Source: Oceanicaulis alexandrii DSM 11625 (GTDB taxonomy: Bacteria > Pseudomonadota > Alphaproteobacteria > Caulobacterales > Maricaulaceae). From it: DNA of 64,000 nucleotides. Made by a program: the position numbers and the translations under genes. Within the stretch, counting starts at the first letter, position 1. Each line of letters starts with the position of its first letter. The notes beneath the pieces are model-generated. The model did not search any database. It was given only the letters and a program-made list of their open reading frames with translations, and had not been told where the DNA came from. The stretch covers positions 186,001 to 250,000 of the forward strand of contig NZ_ATUP01000001.1 in assembly GCF_000420265.1 (NCBI RefSeq), in the 5' to 3' direction. Below are positions 54,942-63,046 of this stretch, in pieces.

Positions 54942-57900
54942 GGCGTATCCTGTTGAGGCTCATCTGGAGCTGTGTCGGCAGGGTCTTCAGCGGCCACCGC
55001 CGGTTCGTCTGCAGCCGCCTCTTCGCGATCTTCGCGCGCTTGCTCCTGTTCAGCGCGGCGGTCCGCCTCCAGCGCCTCAAGCTCACGCTCCGCAGACGTA
55101 CCTTCGAAGATGCGGCGAAACACGCCCGGTGCGAGCGCGGACAGCGGATTGGCGCTGACGCGCGTTTCACTGAACGGTCCGCTGACCGAAAACGTCACGC
55201 CAATCACGCCCTCACCGCGGCGCGAGGTCAGAAGCTCGCCCAGAACCGGAACCGAACCCAGAACCGAATTGACGCCGTATGAGGGCAAGAGCGTGCCGTT
55301 CACCGACATGCGTTCATCGCTGAAATCCACAAGCCCGTTCCAGGTCGCGCCGAGAGACGCCCCGGCGACGCGCGCTTCACGCATTTCAATGATGCCGTCC
55401 TGCCAGACAAACTCGCTCTCCAGTCGCTCAAAGCCGATGCCCTGACCGCTGAGCAAACCGCCCAGCCCTTCCAGCGAGCCGGCCGCCAGAATGCGCGCCA
55501 GCAAAGGCATGCGGTTGAGTGTGAACTCCGCCACTTCAATGTCGCCGCTCACACCGCCCGGCTGTCCCAGAGGGGGCGCTTGCCCGTTCAGTCTCAAGGC
55601 GCCGCCGTAAATATTGTCAAACCCGGCGAAAGCGGAGAGCAGAAGGCCCGCGTCAGGGCCCAACGCGCTCAACCGACGCACGCCGGTGTCCGCTTCAGGT
55701 TCGAAACGCACGATGACCGGGCCCTGCGCCGCATCGGCCTCGAGAACAAACCGTTCAACACCTTCCGGCCGCACATTCAGCACCAGCCCCACATCCGTGA
55801 AACGCTGATCACGCACCAGAACCCGATCCAGAACGCCCTCAAAATTCACCGATGCGCCCAGGGTCGCGCCGCCGCCAGACGGCGCCGCGATCCCGAACAG
55901 GTCTTCAGCGTCCATGAAAGGGCCCTGAACCACGATCTGCAGCAATCCTTCCGGGCCGTCAGGACGGGAAATCTCTGCACTGAGATCCAGCCTGTCGCGA
56001 ACGAACACCCGAGACGCCTGCGCGGCCAGCAATCGCCCGTCCGGCGCCAGTTCAGCACTGGTCTCGAGCGCCACGTCTTCGCCGGTCAGCCGCAGACGGT
56101 CGAGCTGCACCGCGCCGTCTTCCGTGACCCCCGCTTGCAGGGAGGCGGCGGCCGGCTCGCCGGCGGGTTTGTCCCACAACCCCGCAGGCAGGGCGATGGC
56201 CGCGTCCTGTAGATCGAGCTCCAGCGCCATTTGCGAGAAGGCGAGGCCTCGACCTTCGATCGTTGCGTCAACGCCCACCGCGCCATCCATGAAACGCCGC
56301 AAGGGCAAGCCGATCTGGTCCAGCTCCCGCGCGGTCATGACAGAGTTTACACGCACTTGCGTCGAGTTGACCTCCGGGTCGAGGCCGAACGTCTCCGTCC
56401 ATACAAGATGAGCATCCGCCGACGCGATCTGTGCATCCCCTTCCGCGCGCAATCCTTCAGGATTGATCGTCAGGGTCACTGCGCCCTCAGAGAGCGCAAT
56501 GCCGGGCGGCCCAGCCGGGCCAGAGACATCCTCAAACCGGCCCGTAATGTCAAAACCCAGATCCTCGGCCGGGACGGTGCGCAACATCGGACGGCGGATT
56601 TCAAACTCCAGCTCGCCCTGCCCCCCAAAGGCTGCAGGATCAAACCCGTACTCCGTCGAAAGATTGAGCGGCGGCTCACTGACGAGCGCCAGGAAGTCAG
56701 AGACGCCGCCCAGCCCCGTGCCGCCAAAGCGGGCCAACGCGCCTTTAGGGTTCAGCCGCGGGATGTCCACATAGATCCGCGTCGCTTCCAGCTCACCGAT
56801 GGCGCCGCCCGCGCCTTCGAGGCTGAGCGAATTGCCCCGCAGCACCGCTTCCCCAGACAGCCCCAGCAGCGGCGTCATCGTGCTCATATAGCGCACATCC
56901 GCATCGGAGAACTGGAAGCTGAGCGTCAGGTCCTCATCCGCAATCGTTTGTGCGGCCAGCGCCTGAGCCGTGAGATTGAGGTCCAGCGTCGCACTGGTCA
57001 CCCGACCGTCCAGAATGCTGTCTCGCACCCAGTCCCGGGCGCCGAGCGCAAAATCGACAGGCCAGTGATTAAGCACGTCTGTCTTGGTCAGCTCGCCTTC
57101 AACCGGGCCGCTGAGTTTGACGGTCGGAAGCAGCCCCGCAATCGTCTGCTCCATCGCCAGGGAGCCCGTCATTGATGCTCGGGCGGCTGGCAGCACCGCG
57201 TCCAGCGTTTCAAAGCTGATCAGGCTTTCTTCAAGGTCCAGCGTTCCCGCCAGTTCGGCTGACCGCCACTGCAAGGGCTCGGGAAAGGCGCCGTTGAGAT
57301 CAAGACGCCCTGCGCCAGAGCTCAACTCGTAGCGTGCGCGCGCTGGAATCGCATCGTCATAGTCGGAAAAGTCATAAAGCGCGCCGCTGAGCGACAAGGA
57401 CAGAAGATCGGAATCCACATCCAGCGTCCGCAGATCAAGACGCCCCGCATCGACATCCAGCGCTGCGTCAATCAAGGCCTGGCGTATCTCCGTCTGCCCC
57501 CCGGCCAGGCGGACAACGCCGGACTGCGCCTCCATCTGCAGGCTGGCCTGGCGCAGGCCCTCCTCTCGCGAAGCGTCAAATACAAGGTGCATGTCAAACG
57601 GCGCGTCCAGCGCGGAGACGCCCGCGAACGGGCCCTGCAAAGGCGCAGAAGCCGCAGGCACCAGATTGGACAGCCGCGCCTCGACGAACACGCTCTCCAG
57701 CGAACGGCCTGTCTGCACATTCAGGGTGATCGGCGCCATGCCGGCTGAGGTGACCAACCCGCCCTCAGCCCGAAGCGACACCACGCCCTCCGACAGGTTC
57801 ATCGCGCCGCCCATGCCCGTGAACAGCCCCGTCCAGTCATGATATTCTTCACGCACCTGCAAGGTCACGTCAGAGACGTCAACCATCAGCAAACGTGAAA

Positions 57901-58405
57901 ACACCCGACTGGCCTGATCCATGTCGAAATCCGGCGAGACGCTGTCGGTGTCCTGAGCGGCGCCAAACCGGTCTTCCAGCGCGCCCAATCCCCCCGTCAG
58001 ACGACCAAGCTCGTCGCGATACAGCCAGAGCGTGCCGCCGCGCGCTTCAAGGCTCACCGGCGCAATCCGACCTGTCATCAAAAGGTCCAGCGCCAGCCCC
58101 GCCTCGATCAGGTCTGAGGAAATGACAACTTCGCCGCCCTCACGCGTGATGCTGACATCACGCGCGGTGACAACCAGCGCGGCGAGCGCAGGATCAAAGC
58201 TCAGTTCAAGATCACCGATCGCAGCCGCATCCCCCTGCACTGCTTCCAGAAGCACTTCCGTGACCACTGGGCGCATCATCTCGGCGTTGACCGGGCCTTC
58301 GGCGAGGCGCCACAGCGCTGCGCCAAACGCCACCACAGCCAGCGCCAGAAGCGCAGCGATGGCTTCAAGCACATACACAAGGGACAGGCGGGCGATACGG
58401 CGCAT
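54938..58405 (-). CDS. Giant AsmA-like/DUF3971 (YhdP-type) envelope protein
   Basis: 1155 residues. An N-terminal membrane anchor (about residues 8-34) precedes a long beta-rich repetitive periplasmic region with AsmA/TamB-like patterns. The late part fits the AsmA_2/DUF3971 C-terminal domain (FTLNRMPLLARILAAGSLEG, IGVTFSVSGPFSETRVSANP). A charged, Ala/Glu-rich tail follows (RRAEQEQAREDREEAAADEP). YhdP-type proteins help move phospholipid to the outer membrane. It is the second AsmA-fold giant in this window beside TamB. Co-transcribed with anmK. Confidence 0.82.
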   Translation of the reverse strand: MRRIARLSLVYVLEAIAALLALAVVAFGAALWRLAEGPVNAEMMRPVVTEVLLEAVQGDAAAIGDLELSFDPALAALVVTARDVSITREGGEVVISSDLIEAGLALDLLMTGRIAPVSLEARGGTLWLYRDELGRLTGGLGALEDRFGAAQDTDSVSPDFDMDQASRVFSRLLMVDVSDVTLQVREEYHDWTGLFTGMGGAMNLSEGVVSLRAEGGLVTSAGMAPITLNVQTGRSLESVFVEARLSNLVPAASAPLQGPFAGVSALDAPFDMHLVFDASREEGLRQASLQMEAQSGVVRLAGGQTEIRQALIDAALDVDAGRLDLRTLDVDSDLLSLSLSGALYDFSDYDDAIPARARYELSSGAGRLDLNGAFPEPLQWRSAELAGTLDLEESLISFETLDAVLPAARASMTGSLAMEQTIAGLLPTVKLSGPVEGELTKTDVLNHWPVDFALGARDWVRDSILDGRVTSATLDLNLTAQALAAQTIADEDLTLSFQFSDADVRYMSTMTPLLGLSGEAVLRGNSLSLEGAGGAIGELEATRIYVDIPRLNPKGALARFGGTGLGGVSDFLALVSEPPLNLSTEYGFDPAAFGGQGELEFEIRRPMLRTVPAEDLGFDITGRFEDVSGPAGPPGIALSEGAVTLTINPEGLRAEGDAQIASADAHLVWTETFGLDPEVNSTQVRVNSVMTARELDQIGLPLRRFMDGAVGVDATIEGRGLAFSQMALELDLQDAAIALPAGLWDKPAGEPAAASLQAGVTEDGAVQLDRLRLTGEDVALETSAELAPDGRLLAAQASRVFVRDRLDLSAEISRPDGPEGLLQIVVQGPFMDAEDLFGIAAPSGGGATLGASVNFEGVLDRVLVRDQRFTDVGLVLNVRPEGVERFVLEADAAQGPVIVRFEPEADTGVRRLSALGPDAGLLLSAFAGFDNIYGGALRLNGQAPPLGQPGGVSGDIEVAEFTLNRMPLLARILAAGSLEGLGGLLSGQGIGFERLESEFVWQDGIIEMREARVAGASLGATWNGLVDFSDERMSVNGTLLPSYGVNSVLGSVPVLGELLTSRRGEGVIGVTFSVSGPFSETRVSANPLSALAPGVFRRIFEGTSAERELEALEADRRAEQEQAREDREEAAADEPAVAAEDPADTAPDEPQQDTP

Positions 58406-58499
58406 GTGAACTCAAAGTCGGGTCGCGACTGGACGTGGCGGGGCGAATTGACAATCTTCCGGGCCAGAGCTTCGGAAATCATCATCAAGGACGACACTC

Positions 58500-58967
58500 A
58501 TGAGCGAGCTTAAGCCCGGCGACAAGGCCCCAGACTTCACGCTTCCTGCAGATGGCGGCCGACAGGTGTCATTACGTGAGCTGAAGGGCAAATCCGTCGT
58601 CCTGTATTTTTATCCCAAGGATGACACGCCTGGCTGCACGAAGGAGGCCATCGGCTTTTCCGAGCATATTGACGCATTCGAAGCCGAAAACACGGTGGTC
58701 ATCGGCCTGTCCAAGGACACCGTAGCCAAGCATGACAAGTTTCGCGACAAGCATGAGCTGAAAGTCATGCTGGCGTCTGACGAAGACGGCGTCGTCACCG
58801 AAGCCTACGGCGCCTGGGTGGAGAAGAACATGTATGGACGCAAATACATGGGCATTGAACGCTGCACCTACCTGATCGGACCTGACGGCGTGATCCAAAA
58901 GGTCTGGCGCAAGGTGAAGGTCAAAGGTCATGTGGAGGCGGTTCTGGACGCGGTGAAGTCTGCGTGA
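58500..58967 (+). CDS. bcp: Bcp/PrxQ-type peroxiredoxin without the usual resolving Cys
   Basis: 155 residues. The peroxidatic Cys lies in YPKDDTPGCTKEAIGFSE (C46). The position that in many Bcp proteins holds the resolving Cys (PGCTxxxC, +5) is I51. Another Cys is C122 (IERCTYLIGPDG). It reduces peroxides; here it is either a 1-Cys enzyme or uses C122 or an external thiol. The stop overlaps the start of the DUF455 gene by 4 bases (GTGA). Confidence 0.92.
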   Translation: MSELKPGDKAPDFTLPADGGRQVSLRELKGKSVVLYFYPKDDTPGCTKEAIGFSEHIDAFEAENTVVIGLSKDTVAKHDKFRDKHELKVMLASDEDGVVTEAYGAWVEKNMYGRKYMGIERCTYLIGPDGVIQKVWRKVKVKGHVEAVLDAVKSA

Positions 58968-59806
58968 CGGAACAACACTCCAAACCGTGCGTGATGGAGG
59001 CGGCGGCGCGCGTGGTCGCCACCCCCGCCCCTGACGACAAGACCCGACTGGCGCGGGAGACTGCCGCCGCTTGGCGGGCGGGCGCCCTCGCATTGCCGGA
59101 CAGGGACGCCCCCTGCCGAGCGCCGGATGCTCCGGGCCGGCCCCCGCACCCGGAGCTGAAACCGCCCGGTCAGACGCCGCGGCGGCGATTGGGCAGTCTT
59201 GAAGGCCGCTTCGCCCTGATGCATGCGGTGGCGCATATCGAGTTCAACGCCATTGATCTGCATTTTGACATGGTGGCGCGGTTTGCAGGCGATCCCAGGA
59301 TCGCTGACGACCAACGCGCCAGCTTTGTGTCAGACTGGATCAGCGTCGGCGATGACGAAGCGCGTCATTTCACCTTGGTGCGTGACCGTCTTCAGCAGAT
59401 GGGCGGCGATTATGGCGACCTGGCTGCCCATGACGGCCTGTGGGAGGCGGCGCAGAACACTGCGCATGATCTGGCGGCGCGGCTTGCTGTCGCCCCTCTG
59501 GTGCTGGAAGCGCGCGGGCTGGACGTCACGCCGCAGATGATCGAGAAGCTGTCGAGTGTCGGCGATGCTGACAGCGTCGCCATCCTGAGCGTGATCTACG
59601 AAGAAGAAGTGGGCCATGTCGCCGCAGGCGCGCGCTGGTTTGACCATGTGTGCCGTGATGAGACCGACACGCCCGAACACTGCTTTCATCGGCTGGTCTC
59701 GACCTATTTCAGCGGCGCGTTGAAGCGCCCCTTCAACGATGACGCCAGGGCTGCTGCGGGCTTGCCGGGCTGTTTCTACGAACCTCTGGCTGAACAGCTT
59801 TCCTGA
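58964..59806 (+). CDS. DUF455 ferritin-like protein
   Basis: 280 residues. It starts with GTG overlapping the bcp stop (GTGA). A ferritin-like helical fold is marked by three carboxylate/His motifs: HAVAHIEFNAIDLHFDM, SVGDDEARHFTLV and SVIYEEEVGHVAAGARW. This fits the DUF455 family of predicted di-metal oxidases or hydroxylases. An Ala/Pro-rich N-terminal stretch of about 70 residues precedes the core. Its coupling to a peroxiredoxin suggests a shared oxidative-stress function, an inference. Confidence 0.85.
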   Translation: MTEQHSKPCVMEAAARVVATPAPDDKTRLARETAAAWRAGALALPDRDAPCRAPDAPGRPPHPELKPPGQTPRRRLGSLEGRFALMHAVAHIEFNAIDLHFDMVARFAGDPRIADDQRASFVSDWISVGDDEARHFTLVRDRLQQMGGDYGDLAAHDGLWEAAQNTAHDLAARLAVAPLVLEARGLDVTPQMIEKLSSVGDADSVAILSVIYEEEVGHVAAGARWFDHVCRDETDTPEHCFHRLVSTYFSGALKRPFNDDARAAAGLPGCFYEPLAEQLS

Positions 59807-59961
59807 AACCAGGGCTTGCATCTGATGCCGACGCACCGGACATTTTCCAATGCGTCCCATAGGGACCGGAACAAGGCTTGCAACGGACCAGTTGATAAAC
59901 GATGCGTTATCATGCGAGATAGCGCATCGAGGGGCGAGGATAGCGAGGCGAACGCAGTCGG

Positions 59962-61200
59962 ATGGTGAAACGACTACTGGCCGGGCCGTGGGAGCAGATC
60001 AAGCAACGCTTCCCTGATCGGCAGATCTATCATCGGACCGAGGGTCAGGTGAGATACTTCGCTATCACGACCGAGATGCAACTCTCGGCTATCGGCGGCG
60101 TGTGTCTGCTGGCGGTGTGGTTATCCCTGACAACTGTGGGCATGTTGCTGGACGGCCGAGCCGATCAGCGCGCCAAGCAGCAATTCGCCCAGATCGAAGC
60201 CGAATATCAAAACGAGGTAGATGAAGCGCGCGCCGCCGAGGCCGCCGCCATCGCCTATATGGAATCGCGCACGGACGCCTTTGACCGCACGGCGGGCGAA
60301 TTCCAGATGCGCCATGATACGCTACGCCGTCTTCTCGACTTCGCCGACGATCTGTCTGTGGGCGAAGAACGCGAAAGCCCCAGCCTGGATGAGGGCCGGA
60401 TTCTGATGGCCGCCTCACCCGCCGATCCCGATCCGCGCCAGGCCCTGGTTGACCCCGTCGGTGAAGAAGCCTTCGACGGCCTGGCTGAAGAGCGCGTCGC
60501 TGCGCTTCTGGCCGATCAGGAAGCGGCTCTCGCCGAAGCCGAGAACGCCGCAGAACGCCGCCTTGAGAATTTGCGCGCGGTTCTGCGCCTGACCGGCATG
60601 CGCGTGGATGAAGCCATGCAAGAAGGCCCGCTGGAAGATGAAGATGGCGGAACCGGCGGCCCTCTGATCAGTCTGGACCAGGCGCCGCTGTTCAGTGACG
60701 CGCTCAATCTGGACGACCCGTTCAATGCGCGCGTCGCCCGCATCGCAAACCGGATTGTGGAGAGCGAACAGGTGGAAAGCCTGCTCAACGCCACGCCTCT
60801 GGGTCTGCCGATTGAAGGCCCGTTCCGCGAAACCTCGCGCTATGGCGCTCGCATCGACCCGTTCACCCGCCGGCTGGCCATGCATGCCGGCAAGGATTTC
60901 GCCGCCTTCAGAAACGCACCTATTGTGGCGCCTGCGCCCGGTGAAGTCGTTTACGCAGGCTGGCGGGCCGGGTATGGTCGCACCGTCGAAGTGGATCACG
61001 GATACGGGTTCCGCACACGATATGGCCATCTTCACGCGATCGACGTTCGCCGCGGCGATGAGGTGGAGCTGGGCCAAAGACTGGGGGGGATGGGATCGAC
61101 CGGACGTTCCACCGGCACGCATCTCCATTATGAAATCTGGTTCCGCGGCGAACACATTGACCCCGAAGATTACATAAGAGCCGGACGCTATGTTCACTAA
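59962..61200 (+). CDS. M23 metallopeptidase with DUF5930-type N-terminal region
   Basis: 412 residues. A TM helix at about 36-58 follows a basic cytoplasmic start, then comes a coiled coil (KQQFAQIEAEYQNEVDEARA) and a long Ala/Glu helical region. The C-terminal peptidase has zinc ligands H308 and D312 (HAGKDFAAF), the YGHLHAID region, and the HLHYE pair H387/H389. LytM-type enzymes cut peptidoglycan cross-links. It overlaps the bactofilin gene by 11 bases. In Caulobacter and Helicobacter, bactofilins act with M23 peptidases in cell shape. Confidence 0.92.
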   Translation: MVKRLLAGPWEQIKQRFPDRQIYHRTEGQVRYFAITTEMQLSAIGGVCLLAVWLSLTTVGMLLDGRADQRAKQQFAQIEAEYQNEVDEARAAEAAAIAYMESRTDAFDRTAGEFQMRHDTLRRLLDFADDLSVGEERESPSLDEGRILMAASPADPDPRQALVDPVGEEAFDGLAEERVAALLADQEAALAEAENAAERRLENLRAVLRLTGMRVDEAMQEGPLEDEDGGTGGPLISLDQAPLFSDALNLDDPFNARVARIANRIVESEQVESLLNATPLGLPIEGPFRETSRYGARIDPFTRRLAMHAGKDFAAFRNAPIVAPAPGEVVYAGWRAGYGRTVEVDHGYGFRTRYGHLHAIDVRRGDEVELGQRLGGMGSTGRSTGTHLHYEIWFRGEHIDPEDYIRAGRYVH

Positions 61201-61744
61201 AAAAGATACGCCCCCCAGCGACAACCAAGCCGCCGCCGTTCCTGCTCCGACCAAGAGGTCCGCCATGAAAGCCAAAGCCCCATCCATCCTGAGCGCTGAT
61301 CTGAAAATCACCGGCTCCATCGTGTCCGACGGCGAAGTTCAGCTCGACGGCTCTGTGGAAGGCGATGTGCGCGCGACGGATCTCACCATCGGCGAGGAAG
61401 CCTCCATCAAGGGTGAAGTGGTCGCCGAGAACGTGGTCATTCGCGGCCGCGTCGTCGGCTCCGTGCGCGCCCGCCAGGTGCAGCTTTCCGCAACCGCCCG
61501 TGTGGAAGGCGATGTGATCCACGCCACGCTGGCCATTGAAAGCGGCGCCTTCTTTGACGGCCTGTGCAAGCGCTCTTCCGATCCGCTGTCGGACGCCAAA
61601 TCCTCATCGGCGTCGTCCAGCAAGCCGGCCTCCCAGAGCAGCAGCGCCTCTACGCCGACCAGCGCCGCCTCCAACACCCCGCCGCGGGCCGCCGCCAGCG
61701 CGGACAAGGCTGTCGCCAACGATCCTTTCACCTCGAAATCCTAG
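61190..61744 (+). CDS. Bactofilin
   Basis: 184 residues. The central right-handed beta-helix core is SILSADLKITGSIVSDGEVQ, followed by regular GxV/EG repeats (SVEGDVRATDLTIGEEASIK, VAENVVIRGRVVGSVRARQV). Its ends are disordered, with a Ser/Ala-rich C-tail. Bactofilins polymerise without nucleotide and scaffold peptidoglycan enzymes. The 11-base overlap with the M23 gene supports a functional pair controlling cell morphology. A strong terminator follows. Confidence 0.95.
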   Translation: MFTKKDTPPSDNQAAAVPAPTKRSAMKAKAPSILSADLKITGSIVSDGEVQLDGSVEGDVRATDLTIGEEASIKGEVVAENVVIRGRVVGSVRARQVQLSATARVEGDVIHATLAIESGAFFDGLCKRSSDPLSDAKSSSASSSKPASQSSSASTPTSAASNTPPRAAASADKAVANDPFTSKS

Positions 61745-61764
61745 GGTTTCAGGGACAGACACAG

Positions 61765-61798
61765 AAAAAGGGCCGGCGTTTCGCCGGCCCTTTTTTTT
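61765..61798 (+). terminator. Terminator after bactofilin
   Basis: Perfect 14-bp stem AAAAAGGGCCGGCG / CGCCGGCCCTTTTT with loop TTT and eight T residues. It also works in reverse for prfB. Confidence 0.95.
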
Positions 61799-61819
61799 AA
61801 TTCCCGTACACAGCGTGCT

Positions 61820-62933
61820 TTAATCCTCGTCAGATTTGCCCACACGCTGAGCCAGCGCCGCCCCCATGAAATCGTCCAGATCGCCGTCCAGCACCCCTTG
61901 GGTGTCTGAGGTTTCGACCTGGGTGCGCAGGTCCTTGACCATCTGATAGGGCTGCAGCACGTAAGAGCGGATCTGGTGCCCCCAGCCGATATCGGTCTTG
62001 GATTCCGCATCCGCCTGGGCCGCCTCCTCGCGCTTTTGAAGCTCCAGCTCGTAAAGCCGGGCGCGCAGCATCGTCCACGCGTTCGACCGGTTCTTGTGCT
62101 GCGAGCGATCGGTCTGACACGCGACGACGATGCCAGTGGGCTCGTGGGTCAGACGCACGGCGGAATCGGTCTTGTTGATGTGCTGACCGCCCGCGCCGGA
62201 GGCGCGATAGGTGTCCACGCGCACATCCTTGTCCTCGATCTCGATCTCGATGGTGTCGTCCACCAGCGGATAGGTCCAGACCGACGCGAAACTGGTATGA
62301 CGGCGACCGGAGCTGTCATAGGGCGAGATGCGCACCAGGCGGTGCACGCCCGCTTCGGTTTTCAGCCAGCCATAGGCGTTCTCGCCCTTGATCAGAAGGG
62401 TAATGGATTTCAGCCCGGCTTCTTCACCGGCCTGGGCCTCAATCACCTCAACCTTGTAGCCGGACTTCTCCGCCCAACGCGTGTACATGCGCGCCAGCAT
62501 GGAGGCCCAGTCCTGCGCCTCGGTGCCGCCGGCTCCGGGATGGATTTCCAGATAGCTGTCATTGCTGTCCGCTTCGCCAGACAACAAGGCTTGCAGTTCA
62601 GCCTTGCCGGCGCGCGCTTTAAGCCCACGCAGCGCGGTCGCCGCCTCCTCATAGAGCGCGTCATCGCTGTCCAGCTCAGCCATCTCGGCCAGCTCAAGCG
62701 TATCGGCGAGGTCGGTGTCGATCTCGCGCACTTCGGTCATGGACTGGTCCAGCCGGTTGCGCTCACGCATGAGCGCCTGCGCCTCTGAGGGCCGATCCCA
62801 CAAGCCGGGGTCTTCGGCCTTGGCGTTCAGTTCATCGAGTCGTTTCTCAGCCGTAGGCCAGTCAAAGACGCCTCCGTAGCAAGGCGGTGGACTGTTCGAT
62901 GGCGTCTTTAAGTTCAGCGATCTCGGCGCGCAT
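61820..62933 (-). CDS. prfB: Peptide chain release factor 2 with programmed +1 frameshift
   Basis: The protein is about 370 residues after recoding. Frame 0 starts at the ATG 62933 and encodes [20 protein letters not shown] then RRL before an in-frame TGA at 62864-62862. Translation resumes one base later as [14 protein letters not shown] and continues to 61820. The GGQ motif ([16 protein letters not shown]) and the SPF-like anticodon tripeptide region are present in the main frame. RF2 releases at UGA/UAA, so the internal UGA autoregulates its synthesis. An uninterrupted frame to 63022 is an artefact of the wrong N-terminal frame. Confidence 0.96.
62861..62876 (-). promoter_or_regulatory. 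prfB +1 programmed frameshift site
   Basis: On the minus strand CGGAGG (62876-62871), an internal Shine-Dalgarno, lies three bases before CTT-TGA-C (62867-62861). This is the classical RF2 recoding element, with slippery CTT, in-frame UGA and following C. The resulting frame matches RF2 homologues ([16 protein letters not shown]). Confidence 0.95.
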
Positions 62934-63046
62934 GGCGGATCTCCTGATAGTCTGGGAAAAGGGTCGGATCGGGTCGATAAACGAGGCGCAGCCCCCGGAC
63001 AAGGGACTGCGCCTGTTGTCATCGTGTGAAACGGCGAGGCTGAGCG

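Noticed and set aside
53814-54956. 380-residue frame on the plus strand opposite anmK
   Set aside because: Shadow frame; Arg/Gln/Ala-rich with no motifs, and anmK has all its family signatures.
62934-63022. Upstream-extended RF2 reading frame
   Set aside because: It is in the post-shift frame; its N-terminal part lacks RF2 similarity, which is in the frame starting at 62933.
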